Source of the DNA: CAWGXZ01 sp963826695
GTDB lineage: Bacteria > Pseudomonadota > Gammaproteobacteria > Burkholderiales > Burkholderiaceae_C
Reading direction: 5' to 3'
Length of the DNA: 64,000 bases
Assembly (NCBI GenBank): GCA_963826695.1
Contig: CAWGXZ010000004.1
Coordinates: forward strand, 930,001-994,000
Every line of letters begins with the position of its first letter. Positions within the stretch are counted from its first letter, which is position 1. The notes beneath the pieces are model-generated. The model saw nothing but the letters and a program-made list of their open reading frames with translations, had not been told where the DNA came from and ran no database searches. This document shows, in pieces, positions 1 to 9,836 of this stretch. Made by a program: the position numbers and the translations under genes.

Positions 1-1321
1 CGCGCTCGATCCACAGCACCGGCCCCAGGCTGAACTGGCGATCGCCCCGATCGGCATGCGCCGGATGCCGCGGTGCACGGCACGGCTCGGTGCGGTCGGC
101 GCCGATCACCTCATCCCAGTTGGTCAGCACCAGCCGCAGCGGGTCGAGCACCACCATCGCACGCGGTGCGACCGGATCGAGGTCGTCGCGCAGCGCGCCG
201 TCGAGCGATGCGTAGTCGACCCAGCCACCGGCCTTGCTGACGCCGGTGCGCTCGGCAAAGAGCTGCAGCGACGCCGGGGTGTAGCCGCGGCGGCGCAGGC
301 CGGCGATCGTCGGCATGCGCGGGTCGTCCCAGCCGTCGACGATGCCGTCCTCGACCAGCTGGCGCAGCTTGCGCTTGCTGGTCACCACGTGCGTCACGTT
401 GAGCCGCGCGAACTCGTGCTGCCGCGGCAGCGGCGGCGCCAGCAGGCCGGCCTCGGCCAGGCGCTGCAGCAGCCAGTCGTAGAAAGGCCGCTGGTCCTCG
501 AATTCGAGCGTGCAGATGCTGTGGGTGATGCCTTCGAGCGCATCCTCGATCGGATGCGCGAAGGTGTACATCGGGTAGATGCACCAGGCGTCGCCGGTGG
601 CATGGTGCGTCGCCCGCTTGATGCGGTAGAGCGTCGGGTCGCGCAGGTTGATGTTCGGCGACGCCATGTCGATTTTTGCGCGCAGCACGGCAGCGCCGTC
701 GGCCAGCTCGCCGGCGCGCATCGCGCGAAAGCGCGCCAGGTTCTCGTCGGCGCTGCGGCTTCGGAATGGGCTGTCGGTGCCTGCGTGGCCGAAGTCACCG
801 CGGTTGCGGCGCATCTCCTCGGCGCTTTGCTCGTCGACGTAGGCATGGCCCGCAACGATCAGCGCCTCGGCGGCGCTGAACATGAAGTCGAAGTAGCTGC
901 TCGCGTAATAGAGATGGCTGCGCACTGCGCCGGGTTGCTCCGGGTCGGGTGTCTCCCAGTCGAAGCCGAGCCATTTCACCGCGTCGAGAATGCTTTCGAC
1001 GTACGCCTGCTCCTCGGCCTCCGGATTGGTGTCGTCGAAGCGCATGTGGCAGACGCCGCCGTACTCGCGCGCCAGCCCGAAGTTCAGGCAGATGCTCTTG
1101 GCATGGCCGATATGCAGATAGCCGTTCGGCTCGGGCGGAAAGCGCGTGCGGATGCGTGCCGGGTCGAGCGGGCCGCGGGCATGGTGCGCCGCATCGCCCG
1201 GCGAGCCGCCGAAGTGCCGGCCGGCGTAAGTGCCGCTTGCCAAATCGCGCTCGATGATGTGGCGCAGGAAGTTGCTGGGCTTGGCGGGCTCCGCAGGCGC
1301 GGACGAGGGCGGCGAATTCAT
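1..1321 (-). CDS. glnS: Glutamine--tRNA ligase (3' end beyond window)
   Basis: Class I aminoacyl-tRNA synthetase that charges tRNA-Gln with glutamine in the cytoplasm. About 440 N-terminal residues are visible. The ATP-binding signature HIGH is at residues 70-73, in the usual PPEPNGYLHIGHAKS context. It is followed by the GlnRS/GluRS catalytic core (RFDDTNPE, FAHPIEDALEGITHS) and the start of the anticodon-binding beta-barrel (LGPVLWIER). The family is usually about 550-580 residues, so roughly the last fifth lies outside the window. The start chosen is the ATG giving MNSPPSSAPAEP. The gene diverges from the secreted-protein gene at 1504. Confidence 0.96.
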   Translation of the reverse strand, partial: MNSPPSSAPAEPAKPSNFLRHIIERDLASGTYAGRHFGGSPGDAAHHARGPLDPARIRTRFPPEPNGYLHIGHAKSICLNFGLAREYGGVCHMRFDDTNPEAEEQAYVESILDAVKWLGFDWETPDPEQPGAVRSHLYYASSYFDFMFSAAEALIVAGHAYVDEQSAEEMRRNRGDFGHAGTDSPFRSRSADENLARFRAMRAGELADGAAVLRAKIDMASPNINLRDPTLYRIKRATHHATGDAWCIYPMYTFAHPIEDALEGITHSICTLEFEDQRPFYDWLLQRLAEAGLLAPPLPRQHEFARLNVTHVVTSKRKLRQLVEDGIVDGWDDPRMPTIAGLRRRGYTPASLQLFAERTGVSKAGGWVDYASLDGALRDDLDPVAPRAMVVLDPLRLVLTNWDEVIGADRTEPCRAPRHPAHADRGDRQFSLGPVLWIER

Positions 1322-1503
1322 GGCGGGGCGACGGCTTGCATCGCGCTGGAGAGGTCGAGCCGATTTTATCGGCCGCCCCTGCAGCACCGGGGTGCGACTC
1401 GTATAACGAATCTTTACCCAATTTAAAACCCCTGACGTCAACGAACCGTACCGCCCGAAGCGTTGATTCGAGGACACTTCGTGCAGTGTTTCTCGAGGAG
1501 AAA
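1322..1503. promoter_or_regulatory. Divergent promoter region glnS / PXPV gene
   Basis: This 182-bp gap between divergent starts contains the only clearly AT-rich patch nearby, about 1398-1430 (TATAAC on the plus strand; TTTAAA then TATACG 16 bp later on the minus strand). It could hold promoters for one or both genes. The matches to the sigma-70 consensus are partial, so this is an inference from composition and position. Confidence 0.3.
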
Positions 1504-1941
1504 ATGATGAGATCGATGAAGAACGGGATTGCAGCCGTGGCCGCGGTCGCCGCCACGCTCGGCGCCGCAAGCGCGCACGCCGCCAATGTCTACTGGTCGG
1601 TGGGTATTCAGGCGCCGCCGGTCGCGACGGTGATCTCCAACGGACCGGTCTATCAGACGGCACCCCCTGTCTACTACGCCCCGGCGCCGGTCTACCAGCA
1701 GCCGGCGCCCGTGTACTACCAGCCGTCACCCGTGTACGTACCGCCCCAAGTCGTCTATCGCCCGGCGCCGGTCTACGCGGCACCGCCGGTGGTCTATCGT
1801 CCATCGCCGGTCGTGGTCTACGGCGGTGGTCACGGAAACTGGAATGGGTATGGCAATGGTCGCGGTTACTGGCAGCAGCGTCGCGACGAGTACGGCACCT
1901 CGTATCGTGGCAACTGGGACGGGCATCGTCGCCACCACTGA
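1504..1941 (+). CDS. Secreted PXPV-repeat protein, Tyr/Pro-rich
   Basis: A 145-residue exported protein of unknown function. It starts at ATG 1504, just after an AGGAG-type ribosome site (ctcgaggag at 1492-1500). In-frame ATGs at 1507 and 1516 are alternatives. Residues 1-27 form a signal peptide ending in SAHA-A. The middle (about residues 36-105) is a run of PAPVY, PSPVY and PPVVY units, the PXPV repeat known from betaproteobacterial exported proteins. The C-terminus is rich in Gly, Asn, Tyr, Arg and His and ends HRRHH. There are no cysteines or enzymatic motifs. It probably belongs to the cell envelope or surface, but its role is unknown. Confidence 0.8.
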   Translation: MMRSMKNGIAAVAAVAATLGAASAHAANVYWSVGIQAPPVATVISNGPVYQTAPPVYYAPAPVYQQPAPVYYQPSPVYVPPQVVYRPAPVYAAPPVVYRPSPVVVYGGGHGNWNGYGNGRGYWQQRRDEYGTSYRGNWDGHRRHH

Positions 1942-2318
1942 CCGGGTGTGGTCGGTCGCAGGACGGGGTTAGGCAGTCACCGCGGCTGATTCGCGACTCC
2001 GTTCCAAGGATTGGCGCCGCCTCGGGTTCGCCGGGGCGTTGCGGCTGATCTGCTTGCGAACCGGAGAGCGGCAGCAGGTGGGACCGAGTCTTCCACGCTC
2101 CGCCGGCGGGCGGTGATTTCGGGATTGCGCCAGCCGCTGCCTCTGGTGAACCGTGTCAGGCGGCTCGTGTTTCCACGTTGTGGACGGAGCCTCTGACGCC
2201 GGTCGGGTGTCGAGCTTCGTGTCGCGCGAGCGTTCGGTACGGTTCCATAGGGGGTCGACGGTGGACGGTTCGATGGCCACCGCTATATTCAGCGGGCTCC
2301 GCCACCCGATCATCCCCG
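1942..2318. other. Intergenic region without recognised gene
   Basis: About 377 bases between the PXPV gene and the lipoprotein gene. Open frames here have no recognisable product and no good ribosome site. No terminator with a T-run, RNA gene or repeat is visible. The promoter of the downstream lipoprotein gene should lie here, but no strong consensus stands out. Confidence 0.5.
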
Positions 2319-4280
2319 ATGCGCCCGACCGTTTTTCTGCCCCTGTGCGGCTCCACCCTGTCGACGGCAGCCGTCCGCTGGCTTCCCGTTGTGGCGGTGC
2401 TCGCGGCGACGCTCGGCTGCACGCAGGTGCCACTCGGCGGCACGCGCCGCGTCCTCGCGCCGCTCGAGCCGGACCGACCGGCATCGCCGCCGCTGGTTTC
2501 GCGCGTGCGACCACCCGTGATGCCTCCTGCGGCTCCAGTCCGGGTGCAGCCGGTGCCTGCCTCAACGCCGGCGCAATCAGCCGTCGCTCTGCCGCAACCG
2601 TTGCGCGCCTCGCCTGCGATTCCCGCGACGCCTGCCGCGGCCAAGGCGAGCGCCTCTGCATCGACGCCAACGGTCGCGCCCGCGCTGCCGCAGGCGGTGC
2701 AAGTTTCTCCACCCGGGGCCCCGACGACCACTGCCGACGGTGCCGTCATCCCCTACGGTGCTCAGGTCGCCGCACGCTTTCCGGAGCCGTCGACCGGCTA
2801 CGCGACGCCGGCATTGGCCGCCGGTCGCAGTGACTTCACCAGCGCTGCGGAACTGCAATCCGTCTTGCGCGGATGGGTTCGCGACGGTGGCCCGGCGCCT
2901 GGCGGGCTTTACGTGCGCCTGCTGGCAATCGGCGTGTCGCGTGCCGGCACGCCGATCGAGGGGCTGCTCTACACGCGAAGCCGCGACGCGGCGCTCGACC
3001 ATGTGCTCGCCGACCGGCGGCCAACGGTCATCCTCGTCGGCCAGCAGCGAGGCGACGCGCCCGCCGCTGCCGAAGCTTTGCTGGTGGTTGCCGAGCAACT
3101 CGCCCGGGGTCCGCTGCAGTCGGTGCTCGACCGCATCAACGTCGTGCTCGTGCCGCGGCTCGATGCCGACGGCGCACTGCGCCGACCGGCCGTCGATCCG
3201 GGCGCAATCGACATCGGGTCGGACCATCTGCTGCTGAGGACGCCCGAGGCGCGGGCCATCGCGCAGCTGGTGCGCAACTACAAGGCGATGGTCATCGTCG
3301 ACTTCGAGGAATACCCGGTGAGCGGGCGCTTCGTCGAGCGTTTCGGTGCCGTGCCGCGCGTGGACGTCCAGCTGCAAACCGCGATGACAGGGAACCTGCC
3401 GGAGTTCCTGACCCGAGCCGCCGAAGAGTGGTTTCGCGAACCGCTGGTTGCCGCGCTCGGGCGCGAGCAGCTGAGCACCGAATGGCACCACCGTCCGGCG
3501 GGCAGTGCCGACGAGCGGCGCCTGGCGATGGGCAGCCCGCGGCCTGATTCGCTGCGCAACATCGGTGGCTTGAGGAACGCGGTCGGTCTGCTCGTCGAAA
3601 GCCGGGGCGGCGACCTCGGGCGCAGCCATCTGCTGCGCCGGGTGCATGCGCAGGTGGTGGCAGCGGGCAGCGTGCTGAACAGCGCTGCGGCGCGCGCGCC
3701 GGATCTGGTCAAGCTGCGGCAGTACCTCGACGGCGAGGTTGCAGGGCAGGCCTGCCGCGGCCGCACGCTGCTCGACGCCCGGACGACGCCGAGCGAGTAC
3801 TCGCTGACGATGCTCGACCCGTCGACCGGCGCCGATCGATCGGTGGCCGTGTCCTGGGACTCGGCGCTGGCCCTGCAACCGGGCGTGAGGCGGGCACGGC
3901 CCTGCGGCTACTGGATCGCTGCCGAACAGACCGAAGCCGTGCAAGGCCTGCGCGAGTTGGGGCTCAACGTGATGCAGGTGACGGAGGCCGGGCAGATGAC
4001 GGGCGAGAAGTACCGCGAGGCGGACCGCAGCGGGGTCGACGCCGCCGCTGGCATCTCCCAGAGCCGTCCGACACCGCGGGCGACACTGGTCCCTGGCGCC
4101 CTCGACGTCGCTCCGGGAAGCTACTACGTGCCATTGGCACAACCGCTCGCCAACCTGGCGATTGCCGCACTCGAGCCCGATACGCCGTACGGTTACTACG
4201 CCCAGCGGATCGTCAACCGCCTCCCGGCGGTCGCACGGGTGACGTCGGTCCCCGACCGGCGGCTGTTCGGGTCGCCCTAG
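2319..4280 (+). CDS. Lipoprotein with degenerate M14 carboxypeptidase domain
   Basis: A 653-residue predicted lipoprotein. The start at ATG 2319 gives a signal peptide with lipobox LAATLGC (Cys34). Residues 35-150 are a Pro/Ala-rich linker. The rest follows the zinc carboxypeptidase (M14) order: a first ligand segment at 241-247, PRLDADGALR (the usual PxxNPDGxxR site), PEARAIAQLVRNY, a third ligand segment at 328-332 and the catalytic-Glu segment LVESRGG (Glu427). The ligand residues are gone: the expected HGNEP is RGDAP (His to Arg244, Glu to Ala247), and the expected DxHEY is DFEEY (His to Glu). Only the catalytic Glu remains. It is probably a non-catalytic envelope protein or one with altered chemistry. 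Its TAG stop lies inside the end of the repeat element that follows. Confidence 0.75.
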   Translation: MRPTVFLPLCGSTLSTAAVRWLPVVAVLAATLGCTQVPLGGTRRVLAPLEPDRPASPPLVSRVRPPVMPPAAPVRVQPVPASTPAQSAVALPQPLRASPAIPATPAAAKASASASTPTVAPALPQAVQVSPPGAPTTTADGAVIPYGAQVAARFPEPSTGYATPALAAGRSDFTSAAELQSVLRGWVRDGGPAPGGLYVRLLAIGVSRAGTPIEGLLYTRSRDAALDHVLADRRPTVILVGQQRGDAPAAAEALLVVAEQLARGPLQSVLDRINVVLVPRLDADGALRRPAVDPGAIDIGSDHLLLRTPEARAIAQLVRNYKAMVIVDFEEYPVSGRFVERFGAVPRVDVQLQTAMTGNLPEFLTRAAEEWFREPLVAALGREQLSTEWHHRPAGSADERRLAMGSPRPDSLRNIGGLRNAVGLLVESRGGDLGRSHLLRRVHAQVVAAGSVLNSAAARAPDLVKLRQYLDGEVAGQACRGRTLLDARTTPSEYSLTMLDPSTGADRSVAVSWDSALALQPGVRRARPCGYWIAAEQTEAVQGLRELGLNVMQVTEAGQMTGEKYREADRSGVDAAAGISQSRPTPRATLVPGALDVAPGSYYVPLAQPLANLAIAALEPDTPYGYYAQRIVNRLPAVARVTSVPDRRLFGSP

Positions 4281-4470
4281 GAGCCTGTCGGGCTTTGGGT
4301 CGGGCCCGCGTTGGGCCGGAAAAGGGGCTCAGCTTAGGCGCAAAGCGCAGCCGGGTTGGACACCCGGCGAGCATTTGCAACGACGGATCAGCCCCTTTTC
4401 CGGCCCAACCCGAAGGGCGGGGGCGACTCGCCCCGGCGCGAGCCCGACCCAAAGCCCGACAGGCTCCTAG
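4277..4470. repeat. Long nested palindromic repeat, family A copy 1
   Basis: A 194-bp element with a perfect 29-bp terminal inverted repeat (4277-4305 with 4442-4470, ends CTAGGAGCCTGTCGGG). Inside it is a perfect 20-bp inverted repeat (4310-4329 with 4390-4409). At the centre is a 7-bp hairpin GCCGGGT-TGGAC-ACCCGGC (4350-4368) flanked by GCGCA and GAGCA. The left CTAG contains the stop codon of the lipoprotein gene. The next gene converges and ends at 4510. A second full copy is at 62024-62310 and a truncated arm at 13466. It could be a MITE or REP-like element, a bidirectional terminator or a structured RNA; no transposase is nearby. Confidence 0.93.
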
Positions 4471-4509
4471 CAGGCGCCCGCACTGCCTTGGCAAGGCGCT
4501 TGTGCTGCC

Positions 4510-6069
4510 TCAGCGACGCCGGCGGCTGCCGCTTGCGCTGCCGAGCAGGCTGCCGAGCACCCCGCGGACGATCTCGCGGCCGACGCTGCTGCCCATCGAG
4601 CGCAGTGCCGATTTGACGAGCGTGTCGGCCAACCCCTCCCGGCGCCCGCCGCGCGGCCCGGTGCTGCCGAAAACCATGTCCTTGAGCCCGTCGACGATGC
4701 CGCCACCGGGTGCCGCTGCAACCGGTCCGCCCAGGGCGCCCGGTGGGTTCTCCGCGCCAGCTTCGCCCGCGGCTGCGCTGCCGCGGGCCCGCCCGGCCAG
4801 CGTCTCATACGCTGATTCACGGTCCACGGCCTTCTCGTAAACGTCGGCGACGAGCGAAGCGGCGAGCAGCGCCTGCCGCTCGGCCGCATCGATCGGGCCG
4901 ATGCGGCTGCCGGGCGGCACGACATAGGCGCGCTCGGTGACCGAAGGCCGCCCCTTTTCATCGAGCAGGCTGATCAACGCTTCGCCGACCGCCAGTTCGG
5001 TGATTGCCGTCTCGATGTCGAGCCCCGGGTTGGCGCGCATCGTCGATGCCGCCGCCTTGACTGCCTTCTGGTCGCGCGGTGTGAAGGCGCGCAGCGCATG
5101 CTGAATCCGGTTGCCGAGCTGCGCCAGCACGCTGTCGGGCAGGTCGAGCGGGTTCTGCGTCACGAACCAGACGCCGACGCCCTTGCTGCGCACCAGCCGC
5201 ACCACCAGTTCGATGCGCTCGACCAGTACCTTGGGCGCGTCCTTGAACAGCAGGTGCGCCTCGTCGAAGAAGAACACGAGTTTCGGCTTCTCCAGGTCGC
5301 CGACCTCGGGCAGCTGCTCGAACAGCTCCGACAGCATCCACAGCAGGAAGGTGGCGTAGAGCCGCGGGCTGTTCATCAGCTGGTCGGCGGCGAGGATGTT
5401 GACCACGCCGAGCGACTCGCCACCGACGGGCACCGTCTGCATGAAGTCGGCAATGTCGAGCATCGGCTCGCCGAAGAAGCGGTCACCGCCCTGCGCCTCG
5501 ATCTCGAGCAGGCCGCGCTGGATGGCGCCGACGCTCGCGGCGCTGACATTGCCGTAGCGGGTGGTGAATTCCGATGCGTTCTCGCCCACATGGCGCAGCA
5601 TGGCCCGCAGGTCCTTCAGGTCGAGCAGCAGCAGGCCGTTGTCGTCGGCGATCTTGAACACCATCTGCAGCACGCCCTGCTGGGTGTCGTTCAGGCCGAG
5701 CATCCGGGCCAGGAGCAGCGGCCCCATGTCGCTGACGGTGGCGCGCACCGGGTGGCCCGATTTGCCGAACACGTCCCACAGCGTCGTCGGGCTGGCGTGC
5801 GGCGTCGGCGCCGTGAGGCCGCGGTCGGCCAGTGCCGCCGCCAGCTTGCCTTCGATGCGTCCCGGCTGCGAGATGCCGGTCAGGTCGCCCTTGACGTCGG
5901 CCATGAAGACCGGCACGCCGATACGGCTGAGCTGCTCCGCCAGCGCCTGCAGCGTGATCGTCTTGCCGGTGCCGGTGGCGCCGGTGATCAGGCCATGGCG
6001 GTTGACCAGTGCCGGCAGCAGGTGACACGCTGCCGGCGCGCGCTGAGCAACCAGGATCGGCTCGTACAT
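4510..6069 (-). CDS. HerA/VirB4-superfamily ATPase, DUF853 (YjgR-like)
   Basis: A 519-residue cytoplasmic P-loop ATPase of the DUF853 family, represented by E. coli YjgR; no substrate is established. The Walker A motif GATGTGKT is at residues 30-37 and Walker [12 protein letters not shown] is near residue 265. Family-typical segments include [24 protein letters not shown] and a glutamine sensor ([11 protein letters not shown]). The C-terminus is Gly/Ala/Arg-rich and ends in SRRRR. It faces away from yebC and converges on the palindromic element 40 bp downstream. The similarity is to FtsK/HerA-type DNA pumps, so calling it a helicase would be an over-call. Confidence 0.9.
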   Translation of the reverse strand: MYEPILVAQRAPAACHLLPALVNRHGLITGATGTGKTITLQALAEQLSRIGVPVFMADVKGDLTGISQPGRIEGKLAAALADRGLTAPTPHASPTTLWDVFGKSGHPVRATVSDMGPLLLARMLGLNDTQQGVLQMVFKIADDNGLLLLDLKDLRAMLRHVGENASEFTTRYGNVSAASVGAIQRGLLEIEAQGGDRFFGEPMLDIADFMQTVPVGGESLGVVNILAADQLMNSPRLYATFLLWMLSELFEQLPEVGDLEKPKLVFFFDEAHLLFKDAPKVLVERIELVVRLVRSKGVGVWFVTQNPLDLPDSVLAQLGNRIQHALRAFTPRDQKAVKAAASTMRANPGLDIETAITELAVGEALISLLDEKGRPSVTERAYVVPPGSRIGPIDAAERQALLAASLVADVYEKAVDRESAYETLAGRARGSAAAGEAGAENPPGALGGPVAAAPGGGIVDGLKDMVFGSTGPRGGRREGLADTLVKSALRSMGSSVGREIVRGVLGSLLGSASGSRRRR

Positions 6070-6166
6070 CGGGGCTCCGGGGTGCTTGCGTAAAATTGCA
6101 GTCTATCGAAGAACGACAGCCGCTCAGGGCCGCCCGTGCCCTGCAGCGGCGGACGAGGAGCCGTCA

Positions 6167-6892
6167 ATGGCCGGGCATTCCAAGTGGGCCAATATCCAGC
6201 ACCGCAAGGGGCGGCAGGACGAGAAGCGCGGCAAGGTCTGGACGCGGATCATCCGCGAGATCATCGTCGCGGCGCGCCATGGCGGCGGCGACCCGAAGGA
6301 GAACCCGCGGCTGCGCCTCGCCATGGAGAAGGCGAGGGCGGCCAACATGCCCGCCGACACCGTCAAGAAGAACGTCGACAAGGCGACCGGCGCGCTCGAA
6401 GGCGTGAGCTATGAGGAGATCCGCTACGAGGGTTACGGCATCGGCGGTGCGGCAGTGCTGATCGACTGCATGACCGACAACCGGGTGCGGACGGTGGCCG
6501 AAGTGCGCCATGCCTTCAGCAAGCACGGCGGCAATCTCGGCACCGAAGGCTCGGTGGCATTCCAGTTCCGGCATTGCGCGCAGCTGCTGTTCGCGCCCGG
6601 CGCCGACGAGGACAAGGTCATGGAAGCCGCCCTCGAGGCCGGCGCCGACGACGTGATCACCGACGACGACGGTGCGATCGAGGTGATCGGCGCGCCGGGC
6701 GAGTTCGAGCCGCTGCGCGACGCGCTCGTCGCCCTCGGCCTGACGCCCGACGTTGCCGAGGTCACCTGGCGGCCCGAGAACACGGTCGCCCTCGAAGGCG
6801 AGGACGCACTGCGGATGCAGAAGTTGCTCGACGTGATCGAAGACCTCGACGACGTGCAGGCGGTGTTCCACAACGCCGAGATCGCCCTGTGA
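6167..6892 (+). CDS. yebC: YebC/PmpR-family (TACO1-like) regulator
   Basis: A 241-residue member of the universal YebC/TACO1 family, described as DNA-binding regulators in some bacteria and as factors easing ribosome stalling in others. The diagnostic N-terminus [18 protein letters not shown] is intact, followed by TRIIREI and the [18 protein letters not shown] core. The start is set by a GGACGAGGAG ribosome site 6-15 bases upstream. It leads the co-directional run into purD, which begins 58 bp downstream. Confidence 0.96.
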   Translation: MAGHSKWANIQHRKGRQDEKRGKVWTRIIREIIVAARHGGGDPKENPRLRLAMEKARAANMPADTVKKNVDKATGALEGVSYEEIRYEGYGIGGAAVLIDCMTDNRVRTVAEVRHAFSKHGGNLGTEGSVAFQFRHCAQLLFAPGADEDKVMEAALEAGADDVITDDDGAIEVIGAPGEFEPLRDALVALGLTPDVAEVTWRPENTVALEGEDALRMQKLLDVIEDLDDVQAVFHNAEIAL

Positions 6893-6950
6893 GGCGCACT
6901 GGGCAGCGCGTTCGAGGCGAGCGCCCTGCGCGCGGCGCCGGGGTGCAGCG

Positions 6951-8258
6951 ATGAAGGTCCTGGTGATCGGCGGCGGCGGGCGCGAGCATGCGCTGGCCTG
7001 GAAGATCGCCCAGTCGCCGAAGGTGCGCGCGGTGTTCGTCGCCCCGGGCAATGGCGGAACGGCTGCCGATCCGCGGCTGAAGAACCTCGAAATCACCGAT
7101 CCCCAGGCGCTGGCCGACTTTGCCGAGGCGCAATCGATCGGCCTCACCGTCGTCGGGCCCGAGACCGCGCTGGCCGCCGGCGTCGTCGACATCTTTCGCG
7201 AGCGTGGCCTGCGCATCGTCGGCCCGACACGCGCCGCCGCGCGGCTGGAAAGTTCGAAGGCCTACGCCAAGGCGTTCATGCAGCGGCACGGCATCCCGAC
7301 CGCCGCGTACGCCGAGTTCACCGACGCGGCCGCAGCGCATGCCCATGTCGATGCCCAGGGGGCGCCGATCGTCATCAAGGCCGACGGCCTGGCGGCGGGC
7401 AAGGGCGTGGTTGTTGCCATGAGCCTGGCCGAGGCGCACGAGGCGATCGACACCATGCTCGCCGCCGATCCGGCAGCCAACCGCCTGGGCGTGCGCCACA
7501 ACGCCGGTGCGGAAGGCGACGCCGAGCCGCGGGTGGTGATCGAATCGTTCCTCGAAGGCGAGGAGGCCAGCTTCATCGTGCTGTGCGACGGCAAGACGGT
7601 CGTCTCGCTGGCCACCAGCCAGGACCACAAGCGCCTGCTCGACGACGACCTCGGCCCGAATACTGGCGGCATGGGTGCCTACTCGCCAGCGCCGGTGGTC
7701 ACGCCGAACGTCCATGCGCGGGTGATGCAGGAGATCATCCTGCCGACGATCCACGGCATGGCGCGCGACGGCGTGCCCTACAGCGGCTTTCTCTATGCCG
7801 GGCTGATGATCGACGCGCAGGGCCATCCGCGCACGGTCGAATTCAACTGTCGGCTGGGCGATCCCGAAACCCAGCCGATCCTGCTGCGGCTGAAGAGCGA
7901 TCTGTTCGATGTGCTGATGAGCGCCAGCGACGGCACGCTCGACCGTGTCGAACTGCAGTGGGACCGGCGGGTGGCCCTGGGTGTCGTCATGGCGGCGCCG
8001 GGCTACCCGCAGACGCCACGGCTCGGCGCGGCGATCGGCGGCCTGCCGGCGGCGCAGTCCGATGCGATGGTCTTCCATGCGGGCACTTCGCAGGCGGGCT
8101 CGCAGCTCGTCATCAGCGGCGGGCGGGTGCTCTGCGTGACGGTTCTCGGCGACTCGGTCAAGCTGGCGCAGCAGCGCGCCTACGACGTGCTGCAGGGCAT
8201 CCGGTTCGAAGGCGCCCAGTACCGGCGCGACATCGGTCGCCGGGCGATCAAGCGATAG
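6951..8258 (+). CDS. purD: Phosphoribosylamine--glycine ligase
   Basis: GAR synthetase joins phosphoribosylamine and glycine using ATP in de novo purine synthesis. The protein is 435 residues, normal for the family. It opens with [18 protein letters not shown], the PurD N-domain. The ATP-grasp region contains [12 protein letters not shown], the diagnostic [18 protein letters not shown] and the metal-binding [12 protein letters not shown]. The stop is 11 bp from the proposed hemF start, so purD and hemF probably share a transcript. Confidence 0.98.
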   Translation: MKVLVIGGGGREHALAWKIAQSPKVRAVFVAPGNGGTAADPRLKNLEITDPQALADFAEAQSIGLTVVGPETALAAGVVDIFRERGLRIVGPTRAAARLESSKAYAKAFMQRHGIPTAAYAEFTDAAAAHAHVDAQGAPIVIKADGLAAGKGVVVAMSLAEAHEAIDTMLAADPAANRLGVRHNAGAEGDAEPRVVIESFLEGEEASFIVLCDGKTVVSLATSQDHKRLLDDDLGPNTGGMGAYSPAPVVTPNVHARVMQEIILPTIHGMARDGVPYSGFLYAGLMIDAQGHPRTVEFNCRLGDPETQPILLRLKSDLFDVLMSASDGTLDRVELQWDRRVALGVVMAAPGYPQTPRLGAAIGGLPAAQSDAMVFHAGTSQAGSQLVISGGRVLCVTVLGDSVKLAQQRAYDVLQGIRFEGAQYRRDIGRRAIKR

Positions 8259-8269
8259 CCGCAGCACCG

Positions 8270-9208
8270 TTGGACACCGGCGCCGTTCGCGATTACCTGC
8301 TCGGCCTGCAGCGGCGGATCGTTGCCGCCGTCGAGGTCGAGGACGGCGGCAGCTTTTTGCGCGATGCCTGGACGCGCGAGCCCGGCGGCCGCCTGGCAGG
8401 CGACGGCGTGACGCAGGTGCTCGAGGGCGGCGCGTTGATCGAGCGCGGCGGCTGCAACTTCTCGCATGTGCTTGGCAGCGCGCTGCCGCCTTCGGCGACG
8501 CAGCACCGGCCGGAGCTTGCCGGCGCGGCTTTCGAGGCGCTCGGCGTCTCGCTGGTCTTCCATCCACGCAATCCGTACGTGCCGACGGTGCACATGAACG
8601 TGCGGATGCTCGCGGCACGCGCACCCGATGGCGAGGCGGCGGTCTGGTTCGGCGGCGGCATGGATCTGACGCCGAGCTATGGTTTCGAGGAAGACGCCTG
8701 CCACTTCCACCAGGTTGCCCGGCAGGCGCTGGCGCCCTTCGGCGCCGACCGCTACGGCCAGTACAAGACCTGGTGCGACGAATACTTCCGCCTGCCGCAC
8801 CGCGGCGAGCCGCGCGGCATCGGCGGCATCTTTTTCGACGACCTCGCCGAGCTGGGCTTCGACGGTGGCTTTGCCGTCATCCGTGCGGTCGGCGACGCGC
8901 TCCTCGACGCCTGGCTGCCGATCGTCGCGCGCCGGCGCGGCTTGAGCTACGGCGACCGCGAGCGCGACTTCCAGGCGCTGCGCCGCGGCCGCTATGTCGA
9001 ATTCAATCTGGTCTGGGACCGCGGCACGCTGTTCGGACTGCAGTCGGGCGGCCGCACCGAGAGCATCCTGATGTCGATGCCGCCGCGAGCCGCCTGGCGC
9101 TACGACTGGCAGCCCGAGCCCGGCAGCGAAGAAGCGCGGCTTTACAGCGAGTTCCTGCGGCCGCGCGACTGGGCCGACTGGACGCCGCTGCAGATCGTCA
9201 TCGCGTGA
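8270..9208 (+). CDS. hemF: Oxygen-dependent coproporphyrinogen III oxidase
   Basis: Converts coproporphyrinogen III to protoporphyrinogen IX using O2, late in heme synthesis. It is 312 residues, close to the usual 300-310. Family signatures include [53 protein letters not shown] and [21 protein letters not shown]. No ATG or GTG fits the N-terminus; the TTG at 8270 gives [14 protein letters not shown], which matches the family start. The enzyme implies oxygen is available. hemH, two steps later in the pathway, lies at 57419. Confidence 0.96.
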   Translation: MDTGAVRDYLLGLQRRIVAAVEVEDGGSFLRDAWTREPGGRLAGDGVTQVLEGGALIERGGCNFSHVLGSALPPSATQHRPELAGAAFEALGVSLVFHPRNPYVPTVHMNVRMLAARAPDGEAAVWFGGGMDLTPSYGFEEDACHFHQVARQALAPFGADRYGQYKTWCDEYFRLPHRGEPRGIGGIFFDDLAELGFDGGFAVIRAVGDALLDAWLPIVARRRGLSYGDRERDFQALRRGRYVEFNLVWDRGTLFGLQSGGRTESILMSMPPRAAWRYDWQPEPGSEEARLYSEFLRPRDWADWTPLQIVIA

Positions 9209-9227
9209 GACTGGGCACGGCACGCCG

Positions 9228-9836
9228 GTGAGGCGACGGATCGGCTTGTTCGGCGGCAGCTTCGATCCGCCGCACCGGGCGCATGTGGCGCTGGCGCAGC
9301 TTGCCCTGCGCCAGCTGGCGCTCGACGAGTTGCGCTGGGTGCCGACCGGCATGGCCTGGCACAAGGTCTCGAATCCGACCTCGGCGCAGCACCGCGCGGC
9401 AATGGTGGCGCTGGCGATCGACGCGGAGCCGCGCTTCCGGCTGGAGCGCTGCGAACTCGAGCGCACCGGCCCCAGCTACACGCTCGACACGGTGTGCCAG
9501 CTGCAGGCCGCCGAGCCTGCGGGCACCGCTGCCGACTGGCTGCTGATCATCGGCGAGGACCAGTACGCCGACCTACACCGCTGGGTCGGGTGGCGCGAAC
9601 TGCTGGCGCGGGTGCAGCTGGCCGTGGCCGGTCGTCCGGGCGAGCGGCCGGTCGACGCCGAGGTCGCGGCGTTTCCCTGCCTGCGGCTGGCGCTGCCGCC
9701 GATGGAGGTCTCGTCGACCGAGGTCCGCCGGCGCCTGGCATCCGGCCTGCCCATCGACGACCTGGTGCCGGCTGCGGTCGCGCGCTATATTGAATCGAAT
9801 CGCCTCTACCTTCCCGGGGGCGGCATCGGGAGCTGA
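9228..9836 (+). CDS. nadD: Nicotinate-nucleotide adenylyltransferase
   Basis: Transfers AMP to nicotinic acid mononucleotide to make deamido-NAD. The 202-residue protein starts with GTG and shows the nucleotidyltransferase phosphate loop GGSFDPPHRAHV at residues 8-19. The second signature, SSTEVRRRLASG, is at about 160-171. It follows hemF by 19 bp, and its TGA abuts the ATG of rsfS directly. The nadD-rsfS-rlmH order is widespread in proteobacteria. Confidence 0.97.
   Translation: MRRRIGLFGGSFDPPHRAHVALAQLALRQLALDELRWVPTGMAWHKVSNPTSAQHRAAMVALAIDAEPRFRLERCELERTGPSYTLDTVCQLQAAEPAGTAADWLLIIGEDQYADLHRWVGWRELLARVQLAVAGRPGERPVDAEVAAFPCLRLALPPMEVSSTEVRRRLASGLPIDDLVPAAVARYIESNRLYLPGGGIGS

Noticed and set aside
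4310..4409. Integron attC site: the inner arms begin GTTGGGC and end GCCCAAC, matching the 7-mers GTTRRRY and RYYYAAC.
   Set aside because: The order is the reverse of attC (which runs RYYYAAC ... GTTRRRY), the arms are perfectly paired without the extrahelical bases of attC, and no integron integrase or cassette array is present.
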